A stretch of 64,000 bases of DNA from Pseudomonas sp. ACM7 (GCF_004136015.1 NZ_CP024866.1:4224529-4288528); one strand, 5' to 3'; counted from the first letter of the stretch, positions 43,934 to 53,045 are shown. The notes: a model not told the origin generated them from the sequence alone. Numbers and translations are program-made.

Positions 43934-44476
43934 TCACTCCGCCAACTTCACGTCCACCGACCAACTGAAGTACCCCAATGCCTCGCAACTTTTATTGATC
44001 AACATGAATTTCAGTTCGCACGACGCCACCCCAGCCGCCAATTGCGTGCAGTGCCAGTAATGATCATCGGCCGTATGGCTGCCCGGTTGGGTTGGGTTTT
44101 CGGGGTCGGGTGCGGGGACTGTCAGGTCTGTGTGGACCACCAATTCAGGCGGTGAAAGGACCCCGGCATTACCTACATGTATCTCGTAGAACACCACGCT
44201 GTGTTCGGCGAGCAAGCTGACGGTCCTGCCACGGATTTGGAAGTTCTTTCCGTTATTGGCGGTAAGCGTCATTAAGCTGTCATTAATTGTACTTTGTGTT
44301 GGTTTTGTGCCGCTGATGGCAAAGATGAAGCCTTCTTCAATCTCGGTCGGGTTTTGCGGCTCAAGACTGGGTTGTGGATAACGTGAAAGCAGTGATTCGG
44401 CATCGACGATCAGCAGCACATTATTGGCTGGCGCGATACTCGCCGAGGGGGAGGCAATCGGTTCGGAAGTCATCAT
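43934..44476 (-). CDS. AidA/PixA-family inclusion body protein (copy 1)
   Basis: This 180-aa soluble protein matches the AidA/PixA inclusion-body family: VLLIVDAESLLSRYP near the N-terminus, DDHYWHCTQLAAGVASCELKFMLIN, and the C-terminal LGYFSWSVDVKL. An ATG at 44473 is an alternative start. It is preceded by a paralogue on the same strand (121-bp gap) and followed by the split terminator. PixA builds inclusions in Xenorhabdus, and AidA is quorum-regulated and host-related in Burkholderia. The function here is unknown. Confidence 0.82.
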   Translation of the reverse strand: MMTSEPIASPSASIAPANNVLLIVDAESLLSRYPQPSLEPQNPTEIEEGFIFAISGTKPTQSTINDSLMTLTANNGKNFQIRGRTVSLLAEHSVVFYEIHVGNAGVLSPPELVVHTDLTVPAPDPENPTQPGSHTADDHYWHCTQLAAGVASCELKFMLINKSCEALGYFSWSVDVKLAE

Positions 44477-44597
44477 GGATTCCTTTCATGATGTTGATTC
44501 AAGACGGCAGCCGCATCGGTTCAAGCAAGGCATCCCGTCCCGGCCGAAGCGGCAACGAACTCGGTAGACCCCTCGTCGCCAAGGGGCCTGGTCATCG

Positions 44598-45101
44598 TCA
44601 GTTACGGATGGTAATGAACGGATCCCACGAGCAGCAGCCTACGATCTTGCAGTCGCGATCAACGATCAGGAAATGGAAGTGGTAGGTCACGCTACCGCAC
44701 GAAAGTGTTTCCGAAGACCAGTAATGGTTATCAACTTTCTGGCAGCTTGGAACCGACGGGTTGCTGGTGTTGGGAACGGCAACGCACGCTGTAGCCTTGC
44801 GGGGCGTGGGTGTGGAGATCAACTCGTTGCCGACGTTGCCAACAAACTTGTAGAAAATCACTGCAGTCTCGAAACTCTGCGACAGACTGGTTTCACGCCA
44901 GCGAATCAAGTCGCCTACCTGGGCTTTTAAGTTAAGTTCGCCACCGGCCTGGCCGCTGACCACGTTGTTCTGATTGGTCACCATGTACACATGATTGACG
45001 TCGATTAACGTCGGCGAGGCAGGGTTTTTGCTGATGTTCGGGTAGTTTTTCAGAATGGTTTCAGTGTCGATTGAAACAAGTACATCCGTGACTCGAGACA
45101 T
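44598..45101 (-). CDS. AidA/PixA-family inclusion body protein (copy 2)
   Basis: This 167-aa paralogue of the downstream gene shares the layout: VLVSIDTETILKNYP, VDNHYWSSETLSCGSVTYHFHFLIVD, and the terminal GCCSWDPFITI. It is rich in cysteines (six). AAGGAGC lies 7 bp before the ATG at 45101. A sigma70-like promoter and a leader of about 170 nt precede it, so the two copies are probably one transcript. Confidence 0.82.
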   Translation of the reverse strand: MSRVTDVLVSIDTETILKNYPNISKNPASPTLIDVNHVYMVTNQNNVVSGQAGGELNLKAQVGDLIRWRETSLSQSFETAVIFYKFVGNVGNELISTPTPRKATACVAVPNTSNPSVPSCQKVDNHYWSSETLSCGSVTYHFHFLIVDRDCKIVGCCSWDPFITIRN

Positions 45102-45280
45102 AGTAAAGCTCCTTGTTCATAGTGAATGCTTGGCATCTTCCAGGCACAACAACGCTTGCTTGCCTTACGGCCGTTGCGAACACACTACGGGCGGAACCCA
45201 CCTGTCACGGGCATGAGCTGGCCTTGCTCCTTGCGTGCAAACTAACGGGTTCGGGTTCCTTCCGACGGGCCGCGATAGGA

Positions 45281-45308
45281 CTATAGATGTGAATTTTAGG
45301 CTGTCAAA
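45281..45308 (-). promoter_or_regulatory. Sigma70-type promoter for the AidA tandem
   Basis: On the minus strand TTGACA (45303-45308), a 16-bp spacer and TATAGT (45281-45286) give a near-consensus promoter. Transcription would start near 45274, leaving a leader of about 170 nt to the ATG at 45101. The leader contains three AAGGA motifs (complements at 45258-45262, 45228-45232 and 45110-45114), possible RsmA sites. The rest of the 45102-45546 gap shows no gene. Confidence 0.6.
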
Positions 45309-45546
45309 ATTGCTTGGCTTCTAGTTCGACGAACGGTCGATTTGGTTATGACTTCAGAAGATTTTGCGATAGAAATGCTCATTCAAATCCTCTTTGTGCG
45401 TTTGGTCCCGTGGGTATCGCAACGAGGGGTTGGGTTACCTGACACCTTTCGCCATAGGTCGGATAGGGCAGAGCGCACCGGTCGAGGTATCGTAGCGAAC
45501 CGGTTTTCCGCCTCTTGCTACAACAACGCACCGACAGGAGAACGCA

Positions 45547-46317
45547 ATGAGTTGGTCCTCCAAACAATACGTCGCCTTTGAAGATGAACGCACACGCCCC
45601 GCGCGTGACCTGCTGGCCGCGATCCCTGCTGTGGACGCGCGCTCGGCAATCGACATCGGTTGCGGCCCCGGTAATTCGACCGAGTTGTTGGTTGAGCGCT
45701 TCGCCAATGCCACGGTACGTGGCTTGGACAGTTCGACCGATATGATCGACGCCGCCCGCAAGCGCTTGCCGCAGGTGCAATTCGATACGGCTGATATTGA
45801 TACCTGGAACGAAAACGGCCCGTTTGATGTGATTTTCGCTAACGCGGTGTTGCAGTGGGTTCCCGACCACGCGAAGTTGCTACCTGCACTGGCGAGCAAG
45901 CTGGCCCCTGGTGGCAGCCTGGCGATCCAGATGCCGGACAATCTCAACGAACCTTCGCATCGCTTGATGCGCGAAGTTGCAGCCGATGGCCCATGGGTTG
46001 GGAAACTGGCGGGCGCCGCCGGGCAGCGGACAGAGATGGCAGACGCCAGTGGTTATTACTCGATGCTGCGAGCCCACTGTTCCCGTGTCGATGTGTGGCG
46101 CACGACTTACCATCATCCACTGGCTGGCGGCGCGTCTGGTGTGGTCGAGTGGTTCAAGGGCAGCGGTTTGCGGCCGTTTCTCGATCCGCTGGATGCGGCG
46201 GAGCGGGCGCAGTATCTCAAGCAGTATCAAGCGGCAATCGAACTGGCCTATCCGCCGTTGGCCGATGGTTCAGTGCTGCTGCCGTTCCCACGGTTGTTTA
46301 TCGTTGCGACGCGCTGA
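45547..46317 (+). CDS. tam: Trans-aconitate 2-methyltransferase
   Basis: This 256-aa SAM-dependent methyltransferase esterifies and detoxifies trans-aconitate, a by-product of aconitase. Motif I is AIDIGCGPGNSTELLVERF, followed by VRGLDSSTDMIDAAR, and FANAVLQWVPDH, which is characteristic of Tam. The length is exactly the family's. AGGAGA lies 5 bp before the ATG at 45547. A strong hairpin terminator follows. Confidence 0.92.
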   Translation: MSWSSKQYVAFEDERTRPARDLLAAIPAVDARSAIDIGCGPGNSTELLVERFANATVRGLDSSTDMIDAARKRLPQVQFDTADIDTWNENGPFDVIFANAVLQWVPDHAKLLPALASKLAPGGSLAIQMPDNLNEPSHRLMREVAADGPWVGKLAGAAGQRTEMADASGYYSMLRAHCSRVDVWRTTYHHPLAGGASGVVEWFKGSGLRPFLDPLDAAERAQYLKQYQAAIELAYPPLADGSVLLPFPRLFIVATR

Positions 46318-46327
46318 TGCGTTAATG

Positions 46328-46366
46328 AAAAAGGGACAGATCCCGCTCTTTTCGTCTGTCCCTTTC
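46328..46366. terminator. Bidirectional terminator after tam
   Basis: AAAAGGGACAGA (46328-46340) pairs with TCTGTCCCTTT (46354-46364) across a 13-nt loop, with A-rich and T-rich flanks. It separates tam from the convergent small gene at 46397. Confidence 0.8.
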
Positions 46367-46396
46367 GCGTACCAATGGCCGAGAATTCCGTCGTAG

Positions 46397-46738
46397 CTAG
46401 GCGTCAATCAGCTGATCAATCAAAACCGCGTTGCTATAGATCAAGCTTCCATCACTCGCGCGATGCCCGACCAGATGGAACTGACCACGTTCGTTGTGTA
46501 TATAGACGCGCATCTGGCAGTCGGACAAGGGGGCGTATCCCTCCGGCAATTGCAACTCCAGTGTGTCCATGTCGACATCCACCATGGCTTCACGCTCATG
46601 GGTCTTCTGCAGGCGTTCTTCTGCTTGCTCCAGACCCAGATGGAGGGGGCCATCGACGTAAAAATGGATTTCACCCATCGGGGTCGACTTTTGTTCTCCG
46701 TTGACTTTGCACCAGCCTTCGATCGTCAAGGCACTCAT
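46397..46738 (-). CDS. Uncharacterised small protein
   Basis: This 113-aa soluble protein has no family I can name. It is acidic and beta-rich in appearance, with MSALTIEGWCKVNGEQKS at the start and a Glu-rich helix (LEQAEERLQKTHEREAM, about residues 36-52). A downstream segment reads QMRVYIHNERGQFHLVGHR. GGAGA precedes the ATG at 46738 with good spacing, supporting a real gene. It is isolated between tam and the oxidase operon. Confidence 0.6.
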   Translation of the reverse strand: MSALTIEGWCKVNGEQKSTPMGEIHFYVDGPLHLGLEQAEERLQKTHEREAMVDVDMDTLELQLPEGYAPLSDCQMRVYIHNERGQFHLVGHRASDGSLIYSNAVLIDQLIDA

Positions 46739-47034
46739 GACGAAATCTCCGTTGTGGACGGCTGGACGCTATCGCCCTTGGCCGTCTTGTCTGACCGCTA
46801 TGCATAGGCGAGGATCTTTGCGGGCGCTTTTAGCCGATCTTTGCCTTCCGTAATCAGACCTAATTATAGCTGGCAACCGGACCTCGCTTGCTCGACGTGT
46901 CGTCCAGACGAGATGTGTTGCTGAATAGTTACAGCTATATATAGCGAATAGGTTTCAAGTAATGAAGTTGGTGCTGAGGTTGGAATATCCAGGCAACACG
47001 GCTTTTCAGGAAAAGCGCTTGTTCCGGCCATGAA

Positions 47035-47042
47035 CTATACTT
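47035..47042 (+). promoter_or_regulatory. RpoS-like -10 element upstream of the oxidase operon
   Basis: CTATACTT matches the extended -10 favoured by sigma S (C at -13, then TATACT), about 130 bp before coxB. P. aeruginosa aa3-type oxidase is known to depend on RpoS, so this is plausible, but no -35 is clear. The remaining 46739-47177 gap is AT-rich relative to its surroundings and holds no gene I can support. Confidence 0.35.
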
Positions 47043-47177
47043 CCTGCGGACTTTGCCACGAAGATAGGTGGTATTTGTCTAGCCTGTTTTGGCGTCAGAT
47101 TAGTATTGATTTGACGATGTTGTTCTGTGGCGATGTTTATGCATACCGATGAGTAACAGGAATAGGATGAAAGCAAA

Positions 47178-48650
47178 ATGGCAATGGCAATTATTCTTGT
47201 ACTAATCGTTATTGCATCTGTGCTGTTCCATATACTTGCGCCTTGGCATGCGACACCGGCAGCTTCCAACTGGGGGTCAATAGACAGCACCCTGTTCATC
47301 ACCCTGATCATTAGCGGAATATTTTTCATCGCCGTCACCCTCTTCATGGCGGTGGCCGTGATACGTTTCCGTCACAAGGAAGGTGCCAGGGCGGCCTACC
47401 AGCCAGAAAATAAAAAGTTGGAAACATGGTTAATTATCGTGACCTCGGTAGGTATTGCCGCGATGTTGGCGCCAGGTCTGGTTGTTTACAGTGACTTTGT
47501 CCGGGTGCCGAATAATGCTTATGAACTTGAAGTGGTCGCCCAGCAGTGGCAGTGGGCCTTTCGTTTTCCCGGCCAGGACGGGAAACTGGGCAAGTCGGAT
47601 ATTAAGTTTGTTGATTCCGTCAATCCCTTTGGCCTTGATCCCAAGGATCCTGTTGGGCGAGACGATGTACTTATAATAAACAATGAAGTTCGCCTTCCGC
47701 TCGATAAGCCGGTAAAAGTTTTACTGCGCTCTAAAGATGTGCTGCACGATTTCTATGTACCACAAATGCGCAGCAAGATGGACATGGTGCCAGGGATGGT
47801 GTCGTATTTTTGGTTTACACCGACTAAAACCGGAAAGTATGAAGTCCTTTGCGCTGAATATTGTGGCGTAGGTCATTACAACATGCGCGGTCATATGATC
47901 GTGGAGGAACAGGACGCCTTCGATCAATGGCTGAACAGCCAACCGACTTTTGCGCAGACATTAACGACAGCTGCCAAGCCCAGTCGGGACAGCGTGCTGG
48001 AAAAAGGTCGGCTGTTGGTCGAAAAATACGGCTGCGGTGCCTGCCATAGCCAGGATGGCAGTGCCAGTCTCGGCCCGGGATGGAAGGGTCTGTACGGCCG
48101 CACTGAACAGTTTGCCGATGGCACCAGTGCGCTGGTCGATGAGGCCTACGTGAAAGAGTCGATCCTCGATCCGAAGGCCCGACTGGTACAGGGCTACCCG
48201 CCAGTCATGGTGGCCTATACTCTCACTGACGATGAGCTGGGCGCACTTGTAGCCCTGATCAAATCACTGGGTGCCGCGCAGCAAGACAATGAACCTTCTG
48301 CCAGCGAAGCGTCGGGCCCAGGTGACGACTTGGCGGCGCAGGGACAGCGGCTGGCTCAGTCGCTCGGCTGCCTGGCCTGCCACAGTGTCGATGGCAGCAA
48401 GGGTGTCGGCCCCAGTTGGCAGGGCCTGTATGGCAAGACAGAAGCCCTTGCCGACGGTACAAGTATCAAGGCCGACGAGGGCTATATAAAAGATTCGGTT
48501 CTTAATCCCGGAGCCAAAATCGTCAAGGGCTATGCAGCCGTCATGCCGCCCTTTACTCCGAGCGACAAGGACCTGAACGCACTGATCGCTTTTATCAAAT
48601 CCAAAGCGAATGCTGACGCTGACACGAGCAAGGCTGAGCCAGGGAAATAG
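47178..48650 (+). CDS. coxB: Cytochrome c oxidase subunit II fused to two cytochrome c domains
   Basis: This 490-aa fusion is the electron-entry subunit of a caa3-like oxidase. Three hydrophobic segments (about residues 3-20, 36-63, 84-104) precede the periplasmic CuA domain. The ligands are His190 (VLHDFY), and Cys225, Glu227, Cys229, His233 and Met236 in CAEYCGVGHYNM. Two c-type heme domains follow, CGACH (286-290) and CLACH (398-402), so the subunit is diheme instead of the usual monoheme caa3 form. It is first in a five-gene operon, 49 bp before subunit I. The gene is somewhat lower in GC than its surroundings. Confidence 0.9.
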   Translation: MAMAIILVLIVIASVLFHILAPWHATPAASNWGSIDSTLFITLIISGIFFIAVTLFMAVAVIRFRHKEGARAAYQPENKKLETWLIIVTSVGIAAMLAPGLVVYSDFVRVPNNAYELEVVAQQWQWAFRFPGQDGKLGKSDIKFVDSVNPFGLDPKDPVGRDDVLIINNEVRLPLDKPVKVLLRSKDVLHDFYVPQMRSKMDMVPGMVSYFWFTPTKTGKYEVLCAEYCGVGHYNMRGHMIVEEQDAFDQWLNSQPTFAQTLTTAAKPSRDSVLEKGRLLVEKYGCGACHSQDGSASLGPGWKGLYGRTEQFADGTSALVDEAYVKESILDPKARLVQGYPPVMVAYTLTDDELGALVALIKSLGAAQQDNEPSASEASGPGDDLAAQGQRLAQSLGCLACHSVDGSKGVGPSWQGLYGKTEALADGTSIKADEGYIKDSVLNPGAKIVKGYAAVMPPFTPSDKDLNALIAFIKSKANADADTSKAEPGK

Positions 48651-48699
48651 CCGTAAAGCAGCCAGAAATACACTGAAACTTCGGCAGGAGGATGACGTG

Positions 48700-50475
48700 A
48701 TGGCCTATGCGGAGCAAGCCGAAACAGAAGCACTGCACGAACCCAGAAGTTTCCTGACCAAATATATCTGGAGTCAGGACCACAAGGTCATAGCCATTCA
48801 ATATTCCTTGACGGCTCTGTTCGTGGGGCTTATCGCCATCGTGTTGTCTGACTTGATGCGCATACAGATAGGCTTCCCCGGTAGTTTGGCGTTCATGGAC
48901 GCCAGTACTTACTATCAGGCGATGACCATGCACGGCATGATCATGGTCATTTATTTGCTGACGGCCTTGTTTCTGGGGGGCTTCGGCAATTATCTGATCC
49001 CGCTGATGGTGGGCGCCCGCGACATGGTCTTCCCCTATGTCAACATGCTGAGTTACTGGTTCTACCTGCTGGCGGTACTCGTGCTGCTCTCCAGTTTCTT
49101 TGTCCCTGGCGGCCCCACCGGTGCGGGCTGGACGCTCTATCCGCCACAGTCCATTTCTCAGGGGACACCGGGGGTCGAGTGGGGCATCGTCCTGATGCTC
49201 GTCTCACTGGCGATTTTTATTGTCGCAGCCACCATGGGCGGGTTGAACTACGTCACCACGGTGTTGCAGGCGCGCACGCACGGCATGACATTGTTTCGCA
49301 TGCCGCTCTCCGTATGGGGAATCTTCATGGCCTCGATCATGGCCTTGCTGGCGTTCCCGGCGTTGTTCGTCAGTGCGGTCATGATGCTGTTTGACAAGCT
49401 GTTGGGCACCAGCTTCTTTATGCCGGCGATGATCTCGCTGGGGCAGCAGCTCGATCACCAGGGTGGCAGCCCGATCTTATTCCAGCACCTGTTCTGGTTC
49501 TTCGGCCACCCGGAGGTCTACATCGTTGCTCTCCCGGCGTTTGGTCTGGTCTCCGATTTGATCAGCACGCATGCGCGTAAAAATATCTTCGGCTACCGAA
49601 TGATGGTGTGGGCCATTATTGCGATTGGCGTACTCAGCTTTGTGGTCTGGGCGCACCATATGTATGTCAGCGGAATGAACCCGTACTTTGGCTTTTTCTT
49701 CGCCGTCACCACCTTGGTCATCGCGGTGCCGACTGCACTGAAAGTCTACAACTGGGTGCTGACCCTGTGGCGCGGCGACATCCATCTGACCGTGCCGATG
49801 CTGTTTGCCCTGGCCTTTATCGTCACTTTCCTGGTCGGCGGTCTGACCGGCTTGTTTCTGGGCAATGTGATCGTGGATATTCCGCTCTCGGACACCTATT
49901 TCGTCGTAGCCCATTTTCATATGGTCATGGGGGTTGCACCGGTACTGGTGGTGTTCGGTGGCATTTATCATTGGTTCCCGAAAGTCACCGGGCGCATGTT
50001 GAACGACACCCTGGGCAAGTTGCATTTCTGGATTACCTTTCTGGGCACCTACGCCATCTTCTTCCCCATGCACTACCTGGGTTTCCAGGGCATGCCACGT
50101 CGCTACTACGCCTATGAAAACTACGCGTTCATCCCGCAGTCGGCGCAAGAGTTGAATGCCTTCATTACGGTGATCGCATTGACCGTCGGCGTTTCCCAGT
50201 TGCTGTTCCTGTTTAACCTGGCCTGGAGTGTGTTTAAGGGCAGGCCCGCAGGCAGTAATCCCTGGGGCGCGGCCAGTCTGGAATGGCAAACGCCGAACAC
50301 CCCGCCGATACACGGTAACTGGGGAGCGAAGCTGCCGGTCGTGCATCGCTGGGCCTATGACTACAGTGTGCCGGGGATAGAACAGGATTTCGTTCCGCAA
50401 ACAATCTCCGCCGAGGAGCTGGAGCACATGCGGCAACTGAGTGCCGGAACCAAGATAGCGGACGTTAAAACATGA
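48700..50475 (+). CDS. coxA: Cytochrome c oxidase subunit I (heme-copper, A1 type)
   Basis: This 591-aa, 12-TM catalytic subunit reduces O2 to water and pumps protons. The active-site segment is FGHPEVYIVALP (His270, the Glu272 of the A1 family, Tyr274 for the His-Tyr cross-link). AHHMY gives the CuB histidines (319-320) and VVAHFHMVMG the heme a3 and low-spin heme ligands (405 and 407). Lys348 in PTALKVYNW marks the K-channel. AGGAGG lies 8 bp before the ATG at 48700 (a GTG one codon earlier is possible). It overlaps the next gene by 4 bp. Confidence 0.93.
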   Translation: MAYAEQAETEALHEPRSFLTKYIWSQDHKVIAIQYSLTALFVGLIAIVLSDLMRIQIGFPGSLAFMDASTYYQAMTMHGMIMVIYLLTALFLGGFGNYLIPLMVGARDMVFPYVNMLSYWFYLLAVLVLLSSFFVPGGPTGAGWTLYPPQSISQGTPGVEWGIVLMLVSLAIFIVAATMGGLNYVTTVLQARTHGMTLFRMPLSVWGIFMASIMALLAFPALFVSAVMMLFDKLLGTSFFMPAMISLGQQLDHQGGSPILFQHLFWFFGHPEVYIVALPAFGLVSDLISTHARKNIFGYRMMVWAIIAIGVLSFVVWAHHMYVSGMNPYFGFFFAVTTLVIAVPTALKVYNWVLTLWRGDIHLTVPMLFALAFIVTFLVGGLTGLFLGNVIVDIPLSDTYFVVAHFHMVMGVAPVLVVFGGIYHWFPKVTGRMLNDTLGKLHFWITFLGTYAIFFPMHYLGFQGMPRRYYAYENYAFIPQSAQELNAFITVIALTVGVSQLLFLFNLAWSVFKGRPAGSNPWGAASLEWQTPNTPPIHGNWGAKLPVVHRWAYDYSVPGIEQDFVPQTISAEELEHMRQLSAGTKIADVKT

Positions 50476-51158
50476 GCCGAATGCTATTGAGAAACGCCGA
50501 TGGCGCTGACCCCGGCGGCAGTTGGAGTCGCGATCCTGAAGGTATTCAGGCCGCCGCTGATAGAAGCAAAACTGCAAGAATAGGCCTGCGCTTGTTTCTG
50601 GCCGTGGTGAGTTCGTTATTCTTTCTCTTCCTGCTCGCCTTTATCGCCCGCTCACAAATGGCCGACTGGCTACCCCTGACAGACCCCTTGGCCCCGTTAG
50701 CCAATCCATGGCCGCTGTGGGTGAATTCGGCTTTTCTGGTATTCAGTTGCATCGCACTGCAGTGGTCGCGCATGGCCGCGCGACAGGCTCGACTGGACGC
50801 AACGGTCATTGGCTTTGTATTGGGGGGCGTATTTGCAATTGCCTTTCTGGTGGGACAATTCTGGGTCTGGCAGCAGTTTGTCGCCTGGGGCTACTTTGTC
50901 GCCAGCAATCCGGCCAACAGCTTCTTCTACCTGTTGACCGGTGTGCATGGACTCCACCTGCTGGGCGGGTTGATCGCCTGGGGCAGAACCGTCGCCAAAT
51001 TCCTGCGTCATGTGCCGTTGCCGCAACTCAGCGCCAGCGTAGAACTCTGTACCATCTATTGGCATTACTTACTGGGTCTTTGGTTCGTGCTATTCGCTCT
51101 GCTGACCAGCACGCCGCAAACCTATGAAGCCATCGCCAGATTCTGCGGCCTGAGGTGA
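50472..51158 (+). CDS. Cytochrome c oxidase subunit III-like protein (first copy)
   Basis: This 228-aa protein has six hydrophobic segments and the COX3 signature HGLHLLGGLIAWG and YWHYLLGLWFVLFALL. It starts within the coxA stop (ATGA overlap) and is followed 6 bp later by a second COX3 protein. Two subunit III-like proteins in one operon is the arrangement also seen in some SoxM/caa3 clusters. Confidence 0.85.
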   Translation: MSRMLLRNADGADPGGSWSRDPEGIQAAADRSKTARIGLRLFLAVVSSLFFLFLLAFIARSQMADWLPLTDPLAPLANPWPLWVNSAFLVFSCIALQWSRMAARQARLDATVIGFVLGGVFAIAFLVGQFWVWQQFVAWGYFVASNPANSFFYLLTGVHGLHLLGGLIAWGRTVAKFLRHVPLPQLSASVELCTIYWHYLLGLWFVLFALLTSTPQTYEAIARFCGLR

Positions 51159-51164
51159 AAAGCC

Positions 51165-51878
51165 ATGGCATCGCATTCACCCGCCCCAGGCGAGTCCAGT
51201 TCATCCAATCCACCCAGCTTGCCGCCTACAGCAGGATGGCAGGGCATCGCCAGCGACTGGTCCTCGGATAAGGAGGCTTTCAAGCAGGTCCCTTGGGGCA
51301 AGGCGATGATGTGGATATTCCTGCTCAGCGATACGTTTATATTCACCTGTTTTTTAACCGGCTACATGTCGGTACGCATGACCATCACTACCGCCTGGCC
51401 GAACCCCAGTGAAGTGTTCGCATTGACGATCGGCGGTAGAGAAATCCCGCTTATTCTGATCGCCATCATGACCTTTGTGCTGATCAGCAGCAGTGGCACC
51501 ATGGCCATGGCAGTCAATTTCGCCTATCGCCGTGATCGTGCGAAAACCTCTGCCCTGATGCTGGCGACCGCTGCCTTGGGTGTGACCTTCGTCAGCATGC
51601 AGGCATTCGAATGGAGCAAGCTCATCGCAGAAGGGGTGCGTCCTTGGGGGAACCCTATGGGGGCGGCGCAGTTTGGTGCGAGCTTTTTCATGATTACCGG
51701 TTTCCACGGACTGCATGTGTCAATCGGCGCCATTTATCTCAGCATTGTGGCGATGAAAGTAATGCGGGGAGATTATGAGCGCTCCGGGAACTATCAGAAC
51801 GTCGAGATAGCCGGGCTTTACTGGCACTTCGTGGATTTGGTGTGGGTGTTTATTTTTGCTTTCTTCTATTTATGGTAG
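51165..51878 (+). CDS. coxC: Cytochrome c oxidase subunit III (second copy)
   Basis: This 237-aa COX3 protein has the classical motifs: WGKAMMWIFLLSDTFIFTCFLTGYM, FASFFMITGFHGLHVSIGAIYL (read as GASFFMITGFHGLH) and the closing GLYWHFVDLVWVFIFAFFYL. These are much closer to the standard subunit III than the preceding gene, so this is the principal one. It is tightly spaced in the operon. Confidence 0.88.
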   Translation: MASHSPAPGESSSSNPPSLPPTAGWQGIASDWSSDKEAFKQVPWGKAMMWIFLLSDTFIFTCFLTGYMSVRMTITTAWPNPSEVFALTIGGREIPLILIAIMTFVLISSSGTMAMAVNFAYRRDRAKTSALMLATAALGVTFVSMQAFEWSKLIAEGVRPWGNPMGAAQFGASFFMITGFHGLHVSIGAIYLSIVAMKVMRGDYERSGNYQNVEIAGLYWHFVDLVWVFIFAFFYLW

Positions 51879-51891
51879 AGGAGCACGGGTG

Positions 51892-52209
51892 ATGGCACAT
51901 GCTCAGGGTCAGCAACATCCGATCAGCTTGTACCTTAAAATCTGGGGGCTGTTGTTCGTCCTCAGTACGATGTCGTATCTGGTCGACTACTTTCACTTCC
52001 ATGGTTACCTTCGTTGGGCCCTGATTATTACTTTCATGTTGTTGAAGGCAGGTTTAATTGTCTCCATCTTCATGCATATGGCCTGGGAACGGTTGGCCAT
52101 GGTCTACGCCATACTGGTGCCACCGTTGTGTTTGCTGGTACTCGTCGGACTGATGGCCACCGAGGCGGACTATGTTTTCCTCAGTCGGGTCATTTCCTTC
52201 GGCCAATAA
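51892..52209 (+). CDS. coxD: Cytochrome c oxidase subunit IV (prokaryotic, COX4_pro)
   Basis: This 105-aa protein has three transmembrane helices: ISLYLKIWGLLFVLSTMSYLVDYF, ALIITFMLLKAGLIVSIFMHM and VYAILVPPLCLLVLVGLMAT. The FMLLKAGLIVSIFMHM segment is the family signature. GAG..GAG before the ATG at 51892 gives a reasonable ribosome binding site. It closes the operon; no heme A synthase or CtaG-type assembly gene follows. Confidence 0.83.
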   Translation: MAHAQGQQHPISLYLKIWGLLFVLSTMSYLVDYFHFHGYLRWALIITFMLLKAGLIVSIFMHMAWERLAMVYAILVPPLCLLVLVGLMATEADYVFLSRVISFGQ

Positions 52210-52241
52210 GCAGCTTCCGGATGGCCTTCAGTCTCCAGGGG

Positions 52242-52802
52242 CTAACCCGATATCACTCGCTTGAACTGATGCCATTTGTGCTGCCAGGCGACTGTCCAGT
52301 GGGGGGCTGCCGTTCCCGTACCGGCGATCTCCAGCATTGGATGATGTTCGATAACCCCGTCCAATACCGACTCCTGATTCGGCTCGACATCTACGAAGAA
52401 AATATGTTTTCCCTCTGCTACCACCTGTTTAAAACTGCGGAAGTGAGTGTTTGGCACCTGGATACCAAAAAAACCGCCTTCCCAGATGCAGAAGCCACAT
52501 ACAACAATGGCAAGAAAGATGAAAGGCATCCAGCCTGCGGCGGATTCGGTCCAGCCCAGCCAATAGGCGCCGCCAAGAACCAGCGCCGCGAGTGGCACAC
52601 CGATCACTGCACCAATTTCGCCAGAGTGGACAACATCCTGTTCCATTAACGAGTTAACTTCGTGAAGGTGATGTTGTTCAACATCGGCAACGTGCTCACT
52701 GAGCACATGAATTTGTTCGGAATTGATGCCGCTGGCTTCCAGCTCATTTTCAACGGCTTCAAGATCGTCGAGATTGTTGCTGATGTAATAGTGTCGATTC
52801 AT
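52242..52802 (-). CDS. Membrane protein of unknown function with N-terminal alpha/beta domain
   Basis: This 186-aa protein has GGGAGG 6 bp before the ATG at 52802. The N-terminus MNRHYYISNNLDDLEAVENELEASGINSEQIHVLS resembles the small alpha/beta domain of heat- or stress-induced membrane proteins. Two transmembrane helices follow (IGAVIGVPLAALVLGGAYWLGW and FIFLAIVVCGFCIWEGGFFG), then a cytoplasmic part repeating the alpha/beta motif (FFVDVEPNQESVLDGVIEHHPMLEIAGTG). The family is not certain. It is convergent with the oxidase operon. Confidence 0.6.
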   Translation of the reverse strand: MNRHYYISNNLDDLEAVENELEASGINSEQIHVLSEHVADVEQHHLHEVNSLMEQDVVHSGEIGAVIGVPLAALVLGGAYWLGWTESAAGWMPFIFLAIVVCGFCIWEGGFFGIQVPNTHFRSFKQVVAEGKHIFFVDVEPNQESVLDGVIEHHPMLEIAGTGTAAPHWTVAWQHKWHQFKRVISG

Positions 52803-53009
52803 GCCAAACCTCCCATCTCGTGCTTGCCGTAGACCTCCTTTGTCTTGCAGCTGCCAGTCGAGATTTACAGTCGGTATCAGTACCCGTGGGCACGTTGCGC
52901 GCTTCATTCAAACCATAAAAAAGTATAGCACTGCATATCATTCCGGCATGGGGACGGAAGCATGCCGTCTGATCTCCCGGCAGGTTCCCCGGCACCCCAA
53001 ATCCTGGAC

Positions 53010-53045
53010 ACAAAAAAACCGCTCACAACGGACCGGTTTTTGTGT
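53010..53045 (-). terminator. Terminator of the tRNA-Gly transcript
   Basis: On the minus strand AAAACCG, a 12-nt loop and CGGTTTT are followed by a T-run. It lies about 50 bp beyond the tRNA 3' end. The rest of 52803-53092 is empty of genes. Confidence 0.75.
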
